From Microthyrium microscopicum (Eukaryota; Ascomycota; Dothideomycetes; Microthyriales; Microthyriaceae), in contig MU004235.1 of NCBI GenBank assembly GCA_010405405.1, forward strand, positions 1,502,538 through 1,566,537: a stretch of DNA of 64,000 nt. The letters are read 5' to 3'. Of this stretch, positions 1-12,089 are shown one piece after another; positions within the stretch are counted from its first letter, which is position 1, and every line of letters begins with the position of its first letter. Below the pieces are notes generated by a model that worked only from the letters and a program-made list of their open reading frames with translations, searched no databases and had not been told where the DNA came from. Position numbers and translations under genes: made by a program.

Positions 1-184
1 TCTTCCACCACCTTGTTACCTTTGCACGAAACTGCAGCGTGTCGTTAACCACCGCCAGTCTTTGCTATTACATATCATTGCATCGCATTACAACACATCA
101 TAAGCTCGCAACGCTCATCCACGCGCATCGCATTATCCCAACGCAAGTGTTGTCTACAGTACTAGACCACGAGGATCAGGCAAT

Positions 185-2053
185 ATGGACCAACCTGTAA
201 GTACTACATCCGCCTCACATGCCCGCCCACCAATTACAGCAAGCGCCTTCCTTTATTCCCTCAACTCCCTTCGCCTTGATGAACTTCACTTGACACTTTA
301 ACTTGCATTATTCCACGCCCCTCCTCCAGCCTACACACCTCTTACACTCCCATCTCCCACCACTAATCCCTTTGATAATTCTCAACCCTCTAACCCATTC
401 TTCCAGACCACCACCAAAAACCCAGACTCATTAGCAGAGAATCTGGCAGCAGTGAACTTAGCGGTTCAACCACCTACTGAGAATTTGAAGATGGATAGAC
501 CGACTCCGACATTCCTCACTTTGCCGCCCGAGATTCGGCTGCAGATTTATGAGTGTTGTTTTGAGGCTTGTGGGGATGCGACGATGGTGTTGAAGCAGGT
601 ATGTTCTAGTGAGGTTGTTGGAGGACTGAGTTGCTTGTCTGCGCCAGTGGCGTTGATGGGGAGTTCAGTGTATCAGTGGATGTTGGAAAGGTGGTGGTCT
701 TGAGAGGGATATGTGCTAATGGGGTTGTAGCAAATTGAGCATGCTGATCCGGACATCGACACTGATAGTCCTGTTGACGATGAAGAGGATGACGGTGGTG
801 AAGATGACGAAGAGCGCGATGAAGATGATGAGGACGGTGAGGGTGAGGATGACGATGAGGACGAAGAGGTGAGTTTCTACCCAACAGCAATTCTTGGGAA
901 GTCCATGAAGTGTTTTGTCAACTACAGCGCTTCATGGGAATTTCAGCGTTTCATGCTCACTTGCACGTCTCATAGAGTTGATGGCTAACAAGAATTCAGG
1001 ACGACGAAGAAGAAGATGACGTCCAGCTTGACACTAACGGAGCTATCATCACTGATGCCGGACATGGCGCCAATGTTACCTCGAACTCTGCTCCTGTTGT
1101 CACTGAGATTCGACTCGACGATGAAGACGACGAGAGTGCTGATGAAGGTGGCGCTGGACAAGCTACCGCCACTCCTGCGATGATAGTTACCAATGTCTTC
1201 GCCGGTGATGCTGCCGAGGCGGATGAAGATGACGACGAAGATGACGGTGAAGATGATGATGACGGCGAAGAGGACGACGAGAATGCAGAGGACGAAGATG
1301 CCTCTGAGGACGCAGATATGGACGATGGTCCTCCACTGGCTCCAGAACCCGACATTGACGGAATGAAAGCCATCCTCGAGCGTCGCCCAGATCACCCAGG
1401 TCGCCAAACTCAATATCGCCACATGTTCGGCATTATGCAACTCTCTCATGCACCACCACCTCTGGCTCTACTTCAGACGAACAAGCAAGTCTACGATGAA
1501 TGCATCCACCACTACTATGGTAAGGAAGTGTTCTAGTTGTGATCTTAGTTCCTACTAACAAATCCCAGGAAAAGCGGCACTCTACTGGGACGTCACCGCC
1601 TCATTCGCCCACGAATCATTCTTCCGCGAAATGCTCGAGCACTTGCTCTCCAACACCAACGGTCCTCTTCTCCAGATCCGCCGCATCTTTCTCCGCTTCG
1701 TATGGGACTCTGAACTCATGCCACACTACCCATCCGGCCCAGTCATCGAGGCCGCTATTCTACCAGACCGCATCAACCAGATGGAGTCTCTCCTCAACGC
1801 TATGCCAAAACTCGAGAGAATCCAGCTGAACTATCATGACACCACTAACTCGACTCCTGGCGCTATAGAATTGCTATCCACGGTCGTCGAGAAGTTGGTT
1901 ATGGTCACCGCCAACAACATCTCGGGTCTTGCCGTGGATCTGGACACGAAGACATTCTTCCCTGAGACTGGTGTCGATCTTGCTGAGGGTTCGTTGTTGA
2001 AGGTCCGTCGTGATGAGCTGGCTCTGCTTAGCACTGGCAATGGTTTTCGATAG
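185..2053 (+). CDS. F-box-like protein with long acidic tract
   Basis: Five exons: 185-196, 407-598, 731-868, 1000-1519 and 1569-2053, about 448 aa; all four introns are GT..AG and phases agree. Residues about 38-60 hold a LPPEIRLQIYE motif, the start of the F-box/2EXR-like domain common in large families of filamentous fungal proteins. Exons 3 and 4 encode a very acidic Asp/Glu tract, which two introns interrupt. After it comes a second conserved segment (exons 4-5, from about residue 200) with LQTNKQVYDE and YWDVTASF, typical of the C-terminal half of these proteins. Its targets are unknown. A role as a substrate adaptor of an SCF ubiquitin ligase is a family-based possibility only. The start is chosen because ATG GAC CAA CCT runs straight into a GTAAGT donor and keeps frame with exon 2. 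Confidence 0.82.
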
Positions 2054-3263
2054 GGTGAGATCCGGACCAGTTTGTTTGTCAAGGTTGTGATACGGCGCGC
2101 GCTGGCGGGACAATATGTCTGGGAAGGCTTTACTTGGGAGCTTAATTTGTTCGAGATTGTCTGGCGGCATCTCTTCCGTCATCACTGGAAATCAGGATTG
2201 TTCCATCGGGTCGCTAAGGCTATGTAGTAACAGCGATTATGAAGCCTGTGGATCGCAGGCAGGGCTGTTCAATGGGTTCGTGAATGTTCAGTTGCATGTT
2301 CGGATGAATGTGCTTATATTGTCGCGTGTGGTACATGATCAGTAAAAGTTTGACAAGATAATATTACCCAAATCACGACAAGTTTTGGTTCCTATTTGCA
2401 GTGTGATCACGATTTACGATGTTGAAAGAGTGTTTTTTTGTAGCAACGCGTTGAGTGGGCAATTCCTCCGAAATTGATGTCTTCTATTTGCAGCCTTGCT
2501 TATCAAGTCACAAGTGTTTTGTCTCCGATAGAAAACGTAGGTTGCTTGCTAATGACTTTTCGAACACTATCAGAAATTGAAACATAAGATACCTACTTGT
2601 CTCAGTAGCGTTGCTAGTAGTCGATGGGAGCGTAGCAGTTATCTTGTCAATCTGTTTTCTCGTTCTCGCTGCGACTGCGTCTTTTACTTTTCGAGAAAGC
2701 GTTCTGTTACTCCATTTTCAATTCGAAGCCTCTGGTTCGATACTTTAGCGTAGTCGAGTGACTCGAGTCCCGGACAGTTGCTGTGGTCATCTTAACAGTT
2801 GGAGTCAATTGCTGGACTCATTCTCTAAATAGAGGAATAGTAGCAAGCTAGCCATTCACTTATGGTTGGTCGGCGTGAGATATTCTGTGATTGTTTTGAC
2901 TTTTTCATATCGTCCGCTTTGATTTTATGCCGATTTGCCTTTGACACGGATGGATCGAAGGGCAGCTGAGCCTGAGCAGGAGCTCGCATCTTTATTGTGT
3001 CTCTCTTCTGTGTTCTCAAGCAATGTAAGAATTGAGACCTGTGTTGAGTCATGTACTGCTAGAATGGCCTCGATATATTCAATGACAGCAACTTGAGTTT
3101 TCGTCGAGATTACACTGGAATATCACAAATACCTGTCGATTTACTTTGCTCTCACCTATACCATAAGTATCTTATATAGTAGACCGCAGCAGTAATCTGC
3201 TTCCTCAGCATACCCCTAATGAACTTCCTCCCTACCACATCGTCTCTCCAATTCGTAGTCCCT
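2054..3263. other. intergenic, no gene seen
   Basis: Convergent interval between the F-box-like gene and the DJ-1-like gene. Short open frames here have no domain-like content. Positions 2623-2656 hold a GATGGGAGCG-led stretch of about 34 bp that resembles 26432-26464. I see no tRNA or transposon ends. Confidence 0.5.
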
Positions 3264-3978
3264 CTACGCCCTCAACGCATCCGCCGCAACCATCCCCCTA
3301 TGAACCTCATTCCTCCTCTCCTTCCCCACCAACAACTCAACAACCAACAAACTAAACCCCAAAACCGTCCCCGGTCCCCTCGTACTAATCACCTTCCCAT
3401 CAACAACAACTCTCTCCTCGCTATACTCCCATCCTGCATCCACAACTCTTTGCTTAGCGCTCGGATGGCTTGTGACTTTGACTTTCTTTGCACTCTCAAT
3501 GCCCTCCGTTTTCCCCGCCCCGCCTACACTGGCCACCAACGCAGTCGTGCTCGCACAGATGACGCCAACCCACTTCCCACAGTCTCGGTAGGCGCGGATG
3601 AGCGATTGTACGCCGGCGTGAGTGCAGAACGTTTCGGCGGCGTCGGAGCCGCCGGGTAGGATTAGGATGTCGGCGGTGGGTGTTGTGGGGAGGGTGGTGG
3701 TGTCTGGGGTTATTTTGATGGACATGTTGCCGCTGGGGGATTCTTAGCAGTTTGATTCAGAAGGATGTGCTAAGGAGTTAGAAATAAATATGAACGTACG
3801 TGGCATAGCTTTCTTTCAAGTCGACGCCGATGGATTTGACATCGAAGCCGGCGCGCACAAGGACTGAGATGTGTTAGTTTATCTAGATAAAGATGTAGTA
3901 ATCGGACGGACCATTATAGGGAGTGACGAATTCGATTTCTTCGGTGCCTTCAGCGAGGAGGATGATTGCGGATGGCAT
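3264..3978 (-). CDS. DJ-1/PfpI family protein
   Basis: Three exons read from 3978. A first exon of about 22 codons starts MPSAIILLAEGTEEIEF, a short second exon ends ESYAT, and the third runs from GNMSIKITPD to the stop at 3264. The protein is about 198 aa, the normal DJ-1 length. Visible hallmarks are the Glu of AEGTEEIEF, the LILPGGSDAAE loop and the nucleophile-elbow Cys in GVICAST, equivalent to Cys106 of human DJ-1. The family acts as glyoxalase III/deglycase or redox-sensing chaperone, usually cytosolic. The second intron runs from GTACGT to CCCCCAG. The first donor (GTCCGT) is less usual, but the joined frame restores the canonical N-terminal strand. DJ-1 subgroup function cannot be settled from the sequence. 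Confidence 0.85.
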
Positions 3979-6900
3979 TTTGATGATTTTGACTGCTTTT
4001 ACAGATTGTTAACTTGTTTCGATGTAGATGGTAAGGTAGCTGAACGATGTAGGATTGGTATCATTGTATCACGTATCCGTGGACATTGAGAGGGGCCGGC
4101 ATGTGCAACATCAACTTCAACTGCAAATCGTGGTTATCAGGCTAGTAAGGCAAGGCTGAAACACAAGATTAATCCCTGTCATGGCATTGCCAACTTCACT
4201 AGGGAAACTTTTGGTGGTGAAGATCGGATGTTTGGTTCCGGGAATCAATTATCATGCCACAGGACGAAGAAATGATTGGTCGAAGAGCAATGGTTGATAG
4301 CAAAGTTTGCTACAGGTACTTTCCGAAATTGTTGTGGGAGCGTCACCAGCAGTCAGACAATATTAGTATGTAGAATGAGAGAAACGAGTTTTGACAGACT
4401 GAAGATAGTCTTGGTATACATTTAAAAAAGATGAATGAATCCGGGAGACTACTCGAAACTAAGAACTGATCGTGTTTTATGCTAAAGTAGCGATCTTTCA
4501 GCGAGAGTGAGATGCGTTGGACCAATGTTCAGCTTCAAGACCAGCACCAACGAGATGGGAAGTTGTCAAACTCCTTAAAAGCATGAAGATAAAAAGCTTC
4601 TGAAATGCAGGATTCAATTCATGATCAGCGTGGCCATTTAGAATGATAGGAAATCAAGTCCAGGCGAATGTTCTGTGTTGGCAAGGCACGTCGTGATGGA
4701 GCCAAAAAACAACACAACACCGCAAAACATCGCGATGATGAGCTCTTCAAAGACCTGCCACCACACCACCGCCCAATGAATAATCCCAAAAGATCCGGAA
4801 ATAGAATGAGAAAAAAATTCTGTACTTAGCCAACAGCAAAAAAAATCCAACAACGTGGTTTGAAAGTCCAGCGAAATCGTTTGGAGACATTCCAAGTGGC
4901 AAAAAACTATTTGGCAGTAACTAATAAGCTACGCTATAGGGAAAAACACCCAGTGTCTCCAGACACCTTAGAATGGTGTTGTTTTATCATGCCACCGACC
5001 ATGATACATGGTGGTTTTGAACTTGCGAACTCACTGTACCTTTAGTTTCGGAACGAGGAGCTTACTTAATTCGGCTGCCATCGCCATTTTCGGCCTAAAT
5101 AATACAGACTAACGTATAGGGAATGGTCGCTCTTGTGCTAGTAAACAGCTGGAGCTGCACTGCGGGAAGGAGCTATAAACCAAGCTCACAATTGACATTT
5201 TGATTGAAGAACAATTGCCGGCGACAAGTACATATACTGCAATTGATGCTTTTCTTTCCCCTCAATAAGGAATTGAAGCGGTCCAGCACAGCACAGCGAT
5301 AATTGATTCCTTTTCCTGGTGGTCCAGATATTTTTGGAAATAAAATTTCCACTTCTCGAAAAATGAAAACAAATCCAAGAACGAATATTGGCAATGGGAG
5401 CAACGAAAGCATGAATTTGCCTACAGAAATTCCATCCAACACGGATAGAAGGGTTGCCTTGGGTATCATGGAGGCTGAAACTATATCCACGAATAATTTT
5501 CCACGATAGGTCCAAGTAAATTTTCAGCCAGTAATTCCAGGTCCTGCTACGGACAATGCATCCACATTTACAATCCGAGAAGAATTATAAGCGAAAGCGG
5601 ACAACGGATGTCAAAGACACATCCACAAAGCCAGTCCATAGTCACTGAAAGTCCAGAACCTTGAATGTGCATTGAAGATGAGCCATGCTCGTCCCACTAG
5701 CGATGTAGTAGCCATCCATAATGGTTTCAGGAGATGAGTCTTGCCCTCAGCACTGCTTGAGATGTCCTGACGTGCTTCCAAGCTCTTCTATGTCCAGGAT
5801 TCTGAAATTCACCATGGGGAACCCATTGTGCCGCGAGGGGAATGCCGGGGGTCCCTAGTGTGCATTCGTGGCAACGAGGAAAACGAACAAGTCGGCTAGA
5901 TGTTGACTCATACTTCAAGATGGCAGAATGATTAGCAAGATAGTCATGGACTCAGTGGCGATGAAGTAATAGATGAACAGCGAAGAAGCACGGAGTAGCA
6001 GAAGAACAATGAAGAAGCACAAAAGTAGATAAATGGAAGCACAGACAGCAATAAGAACATGTGATCATAAGAATAGATTGCTAGAAGAAGAAAGAATAGC
6101 TGGCGGACATTATCGAATAGAGAAACTTTGATAAGTGAAAGGCGATAAGGGGAGAAGTCATAGCTGCAGGCAACACGCATACATGTGGTGGAAGAACTTA
6201 CCATTTGGTCCAGTAGCACCGGAAGGTGAAGTACCACATCAAGCTTTCCTATGTAGGAATATTTCAGTCGATGCCATGGTGGAAAGCTCGACAAAAAGTT
6301 TGTGAGTGCGGAAGAGAGAAGAGGTGAGGTTGGGAAAATATGCATCTACAAGACAAGGGGCCGAAGTCGCACAGGGCGGTAGGATAACCATGCAAACCCT
6401 GTTTCATACCATTTTGACGCTAAGCACGTTTATGGACAAGTCAGGTCCATTCGGTGTATTTGAGGAAAGAAAGTGTTTGCTTCTTCTTTGTTTATGCCTT
6501 GTATCTCTTTATACTGTTTGCTCTGGCGGTATCTGAGAGAACCCTTCAGCATAGAGTACACAAGGCTGCAGCTACCTTGAGCCCGGCTAACGATCCATAG
6601 CCCTGCGATACGGGTCAAGGAAATCGGTAGATTAAGGCGATGGCACTTCCTATGCGTCTGATCTGGCTAAGTTCTGAGATGGTTGTATGCAAGGCCTTGC
6701 AGCAATAGATCTTGTAGGAGTTTAGACGCTGGCTCTTGTCGTTTCCTCTCCTTTTGCAGGCTAGACGCCGAGTGCATTTGCTGGAATGATGTAAACCAGC
6801 ACTTGCAGTTCCAGTTGCATCGCTCTTCATCTGAGTGTCGTGGTCTAGGTCTTTGGACCTTCGTGTACACGATTTCAGACTATTTTCAGGTTGCTCGAGC

Positions 6901-7073
6901 CCCTTAGTCGCTTGTAAGCTCTTATCTGGCCATACTAATATAGAGGCGAAGCGCTGCTGCCATCAAGGCGGTTCATTCCAGTCACACAAGACAAACGGAA
7001 TTGTGCAACTGCTCTGACCTCTGAAAGCCTTAGTTGTCCGCAACATGCTCGACATGTTCCTCCTGCTCAGTTA
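3979..7073. other. gene-poor 3.1 kb interval
   Basis: Upstream of both the DJ-1-like gene (-) and the IFI6-like gene (+). Several open frames of 60-130 codons occur. One at 5173-5490 (-) has a hydrophobic run (MLSLLPLPIFVLGFVFIF) and one at 5944-6345 (-) has a plausible donor, but none joins into a recognisable protein. I read it as intergenic DNA, possibly with decayed gene pieces. No terminal repeats or tRNA were seen. Confidence 0.45.
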
Positions 7074-7678
7074 ATGCCCCTCATCACCAACAAAGAAGTC
7101 ATCATGTCCCTCCAAGCCATCATAAGCTGCCTGCGCGGCAATTTCACTTCCGAACTTGATGTCAATGCAACAAAAGAAGAGAGTCTTGCGGCCGAGATCG
7201 TCGACAAAATCTACAGCTCGGAGAAGCATGGCACTGAACTCGAAAATGAGCTCCGTTCCATATTCTATGCCAATGGAGCATCGGAAGAACTCGCAGAAGC
7301 CGTGCTCAACGCCCTTGCCGCAGCGATCCAAGCAGGTCGCGTGATGAATGAAGCGATGAACATTGCGTACGGCACCGCTGTCGAAAAAGCTAGTGAGATT
7401 GAGGAATTTGTCAAGGAGCATCCGCTCTTCTGCTCACTTATTGCGTTGGGGATTGTTGTGTTGCTTATGCCGGGGCTGCTTACTGCCCTTGGTTTTGACG
7501 AGATGGGAATCATCGAAGGTACGTATCTTACGAATTGGGCATTTGTGGCAGAGGCTAATATCTTGTGGCAGGTTCTCTTGCCGCACGATGGCAGGCTACT
7601 TTCGCTGGCTATGTACCCAAGAGCTCCTTGTTTTCGTACTTGCAAAGCCTAGGAACCAAACTCCATTGGTACTACTAA
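7074..7678 (+). CDS. IFI6/IFI27 (ISG12)-like small membrane protein
   Basis: Two exons, 7074-7518 and 7572-7678, about 183 aa. Splicing GAAG|GTACGT to GGCAG|GT turns the tail into EGSLAARWQATFAGY...SLFSYLQSLG. That matches the glycine/alanine-rich helical end of fungal members of the interferon-induced 6-16/ISG12 family (S-A-A-x-W-Q and S-L-F-x-x-L-Q-S-L-G). A hydrophobic helix precedes it at residues about 118-144 (CSLIALGIVVLLMPGLLTALGF). The N-terminal half is alpha-helical and charged. Animal relatives sit in mitochondrial or ER membranes and influence apoptosis or innate immunity; the fungal role is unknown. An in-frame ATG at 7104 (MSLQAIISC) is an alternative start. Without this intron the frame would read into unrelated residues, so the spliced model is much better. 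Confidence 0.82.
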
Positions 7679-8180
7679 GCATGCTGAGGAGTTCTGCGAA
7701 AGGACGAAGCGCAGTGCTGTTGACTTTTACACGGTAACCGGTAGTAGTTGTGGAGAATCAATAAAGTACTCTCTTTGCAAACTTCCGATTTCTCAGCGAG
7801 TGGTTGGATTTCATTCAAGTACAGAGTCCATACAGCCTAAACGAATCATTCTCCGACCAAGATGCAACTGATCTGCAAAGATATGTCTGAATCGTGCTCG
7901 TTAGGCTGAAGAAAGTTGTTGGCCAATTAAACGATGCCAACCTGCAGGTTCCATTAGGGACTATCGGAATCTGCCTTGTCGCAGATTACGCCCATGCATA
8001 TGTCCCCGCCTTCCTCTGCCAGCTCGAATGGGTGAGGCTCAGCCTTCAGGTTCTGCTTGTAAAACATTTGGGTTGTCTTCGATCGGTGTCATCTTGTTTA
8101 ACACCACCAATTCAAGCTGAGCTTCCGTGCTCCAAATATCCTTATTGTCGCAAACGTTCTTCATATCTGCGCAACTAAAC
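7679..8180. other. spacer between IFI6-like and STAND-N genes
   Basis: About 500 bp holding the 3' end of one gene and the promoter of the next, transcribed in the same direction. The short frame at 7894-8178 has no recognisable content. Confidence 0.5.
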
Positions 8181-11100
8181 ATGGATGCCGCAGGCACTGC
8201 TTTGGGCGCTGTGTCGTTAGGCCTGTCTATCTTGGATGGAGTCATCGAATACTGTCAGAAGTGGAAAGATCGCGACAAAGATATCAACGACCTGCAGGAG
8301 TTCGCTCGGGATCTTTACAACATCTTGGATGAACTGAGGCCTCGACTAACTGGACTTCATTCCATCTCACTCGCGACTCAACTCGAATCATGTATTACGC
8401 GTTGTGAAAACCGACTCCAGAAGTTGCTCGATAGGAGCTTCGAGTTCGAACAGACCTCCAAGCCTCTGAAGAATCTATGGAGGAAGGCAGTTTATCCTTT
8501 CAAGAAAGAGTCTGTGTTTGGTCTGCGAGAAGCACTGCGATCGTTTCAGGATAACTTGAATTTAGCGCTGAACCTTTGGAATTTGTAAGCTGTTTTTTAA
8601 TACACCCTTTGCACACCTGCTACTGTATACCAACAAATGAATGTGGTAATTTTACTCAGAGCCGAAGCTTCATTTGGGACTGACATGATACCCCAGGGAA
8701 CTCAAGGACCAACACCACGTTAGCGCCACTGCCAATCTTTCCGCCGTTCAGCATCAGATCGTAAGTGAGGTTCGGGACGTCCCGAGAAACACCTCACAAG
8801 CTGTGCAGTTGACGATTCTGCCAGAAATCGCAGCTGCAACCGATAGGCTAGATCGGGCAATTCATGATGGGTCACAATCGATCAAAGACGAACTGGAAAT
8901 AAGAATCCCCAATCTGGAAGCTAATGTGACAGCAGTCGTACAGAGTTCGAGTAGTACCTTGAGTGCGGATATTCAAAGGCATACTAGCCACATCAACGAC
9001 ACCCTATGCACACGACTTCCTCAACTGGAGGTCGGACTCTCGACGATGATGATTTCCTCCACCAATCGTATCACAAGCGACCTAGATGCTGTTGCTCAGG
9101 AGCTGCCAATTTTGGAACGAAGAATGGGAAATCGCTACGAGCAGCAGCTGACAGTGATAAAGGAGCAAATAGTTTCAGAACTGGTGTCAGAGTTCAGACA
9201 GGCAAATCATACGAGTGCTCACAACAATACTCTTTTACAACTCGCTACTAGTGATCGAAAGGTATCCAGAGCTGGTAGAAGCCCAAGTCAATCCATTTCG
9301 AGGGCTTATAAATCCATGGAAGAAGCATTATACTTGAGTGACTGTCGCTGCCAAGTGAAGAAAGCCATCAAACATTTTTGTCACAAACCACGCGGAGCGT
9401 TCAGTGTTACGGACGAGGCTTACCTGATCCATGAGCGGAGATGTCCTGTTTGGTACAAGAGTCGAAGAGTCAGATCAGCCTACGTCAACTTCGGCGTTGG
9501 ACGACTGCAGTTGTTTGGATCCTTGGAGATCTCTCAGAGCTACTACCACTGGTCCAAGGGATGGAACATAGCACCAAATTTAACGTTTCGAGCTACCGTG
9601 CCCCGGGATTCCCCTTCCTTCAGTACTATTGATCAATTGATGAACAAATGGATTAAGATGGGTGACCCTATCTTACAGGATGTAAAAGACTGCCTCATGG
9701 ACCTGAGACGAGCCTTTGATGAGGGTCGATGTCTACCGACAGACAGAACGCTTAAAGGCCATAACCTACTGCACGTATGTTCTTCTTTGACTACTTTGCG
9801 CAGCTAGAAAGGGATACTGATTTTTGTACAGAAGGTGTGCTATGAACTGGCGAGACTGAGTGATTTAGATCTTCATATACCAGTCCGATTAAGTCGCAGC
9901 CTTTTGCAGGGTCTCACATCTCTTGGCTCAGAAGAAATGTGGCAAGAGACAGACTCGAACCACCAGTGAGTGAACTTCCAAAACTTGAAATAGCAAAGCC
10001 GTGGAAGCTGCTAAACATTCTTAGCATTCCACTAAAGATATATCTCCTTGGCTGTAATACAGTTGACTCGGATGGGCACACTCAAACAATTGATTATATT
10101 TACTCCGAAACGGATGCGCAAGTAGAAATTCAAGGCTGGGTCGATTTCAGCCCTTACGCATATGGAATGTACCTGAACTCGCAATGGAATGCAAATTTTG
10201 CACAGCGTACGTATGCCAATTCGGTCTGAGACGTCTTGAACTGATTCAAGAGGTAGTCCTGAGCTATGGTCCATTCTCCACGGCTGTCCTTCGAAGGGAT
10301 ATAAATGAAGTATCGCAGCACCTTGAAAGAGACTCCGCCGTCGCTCTACTTGAGCAGAGCGGATTAAATCAAACACCGCTGCATCTTGCATCTGACTGGC
10401 CTGATGGTTTAGCACTGATACTTACTTATGTCGACGAGTACGAAGCCATCAATGCTACAGATGCCAATAACGAATCCGCACTTAACTACACGATCAACCA
10501 GAACTCGACACACTGTTTCCGGTTGCTGATGAGTACAGGCCTCGTGAGACAGTATTTCGATCATAGACTCATCGGTTATGGTATCAAGCCACTCATACCG
10601 GAGATTTACTTGTGTATTGCTGAAGTGATGTCCAGTAGTTGCGAGCAGCTCATACATGAAGCTCAACGACTTATTAGCTGCAAAGAATGGGATCGCTACG
10701 CACTCCTACGTGATCGAACTTTTGACTCTAGCGTCATCGACCTTCTCGATCAGTTGCATTTCGACGACAAGGAAAAAGTCAACAGAATCTCTCTACTGAT
10801 TCCGCAGAGAGGCAATATTTTCCACAATATTCCATTCTGGGGTTCTGTCCAGAGCACCAACCTTATACTTGCACTTCTTAGCTCGGGATTTGGGGAGATT
10901 GATACTACTTGGAATGGGGTATCACCAGTCATGTGCTGGCGCTCAAAGTTCTTTGCTCACGAGGACGAGTTTTGTGCAATTTTGATGAACAAAGAGCTCG
11001 ACTTATATCGCAGAATCCCTGAGGATCTGATCAAGCCTAGCGATATTTCAAATGATAGTACTGCCGGTCAATGTCTTGCGATTCACAAGGTTGCTAGCAC

Positions 11101-11857
11101 TCATGGCTGGTGCTTACCGGAGAAGTCATCCCTTAATCTCGAAAATCCGTCGGAGGTAGCGAAAGAATCTTCATCCAAGTATTGGGAGATCATTTTTACA
11201 GACCAGTCGGCAGACACATCCAGCTGTGGCTGCAGCATGCTAGGTCATACAGCACTCACTTTATTCCTCAAACACCTCGATTTTCTACCCTTCTTACGGT
11301 GTATAAAATCAGGACTGAATAACCCTGCTGTTATGTTACATATTGGGTCCATCCTAGAACGCACAGCTAGAATATTCATATTTCAAGAACTCGGACTGAC
11401 ACATACTTGTTTGAGCTATTACTCCTGGTGGAACATCGACTCCTGGCCTGATCCGATGGTTACAGGTCCTTCCGCGGACGAAATCCGAGACATACAATGG
11501 GAGGAAGAAGAAGGCCTCGCAAGGCTGGAGAAGACTCTCAGAGCCGTTATGATCAAAATTTCAGAGAACCAAGCACCATGGCCATACTTCATCGAACACG
11601 ATTTCTTGAACCACATACTGGTCGCAATTGAAGACACAGAGGCGCCTGTAGGCGAACAGGATATCTACCAGATCAAAGCGGCGGGTGTTGTGATTGAAGA
11701 AGACGACGAGGTATACTCCCATCTCAATCAGGGCGACGATGAGGAGCGCTTCGCAGTGAGTGATGACGAAGACCACCTCGCAAACGGCGAGCCTGAAGAG
11801 CTACGATACACGTATTCATGGCAAAAGAAGCAGGAAGTGCTCTTTACTGCTTCTTGA
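8181..11857 (+). CDS. fungal STAND N-terminal (SesA/NACHT-N-like) and ankyrin protein
   Basis: Five exons: 8181-8584, 8697-9774, 9832-9965, 10025-10206 and 10251-11857, giving 1134 aa with every phase consistent. The N-terminus (AGTALGAVSLGLSILDGVIEY, then a helical block to residue about 134) is the helical prefix found before NACHT/NB-ARC domains or ankyrin repeats in fungal NLR-like proteins. Residues about 135-300 are helical and coiled-coil-like. Next is a conserved Trp/Tyr-rich segment (SYYHWSKGWNIAPNL). After exon 5 begins there are about two ankyrin repeats (NQTPLHLASDWPDGLALIL, then NNESALNYTINQ). The C-terminus is acidic (EEDDE, SDDEDH). I see no P-loop NTPase, so this is an incomplete NLR architecture. 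A role in non-self recognition is inferred from the family. The last two introns are only about 60 and 44 bp. Confidence 0.82.
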
Positions 11858-12089
11858 ACTCGTCATCCTGAGGCCGTTCAACAATCCATGGTAGATTTGG
11901 CAACCACGTCCATTTTAGAACACAAAACAGTTGGAATAGTACGTCGTTATTACAATCATACTTGAACCATAGCCAATGATCAAACCTTGGAAGTCATAGA
12001 TCCTTGTGATCGAAGGGTACGCTTTCACCGAACGCTTCCAGGGTTCTATCCCAATCCCAATTCCACCACATCCCGTAACCCATGCCTCC

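Noticed and set aside
985-1449. Ser-rich and Val/Ile-rich frames opposite the acidic tract
   Set aside because: Antisense shadows created by the GA(C/T)-repetitive acidic codons.
3219-3659. Plus-strand 146-codon frame
   Set aside because: Antisense shadow of the DJ-1-like gene.
5173-5515. Two overlapping minus-strand frames with a hydrophobic stretch
   Set aside because: No start context, splice partners or family motif. Could be decayed coding DNA, but there is not enough to call it.
5944-6345. Minus-strand frame with a good GTAAGT donor near 6200
   Set aside because: The exon cannot be joined to a convincing downstream exon and its translation has no recognisable domain.
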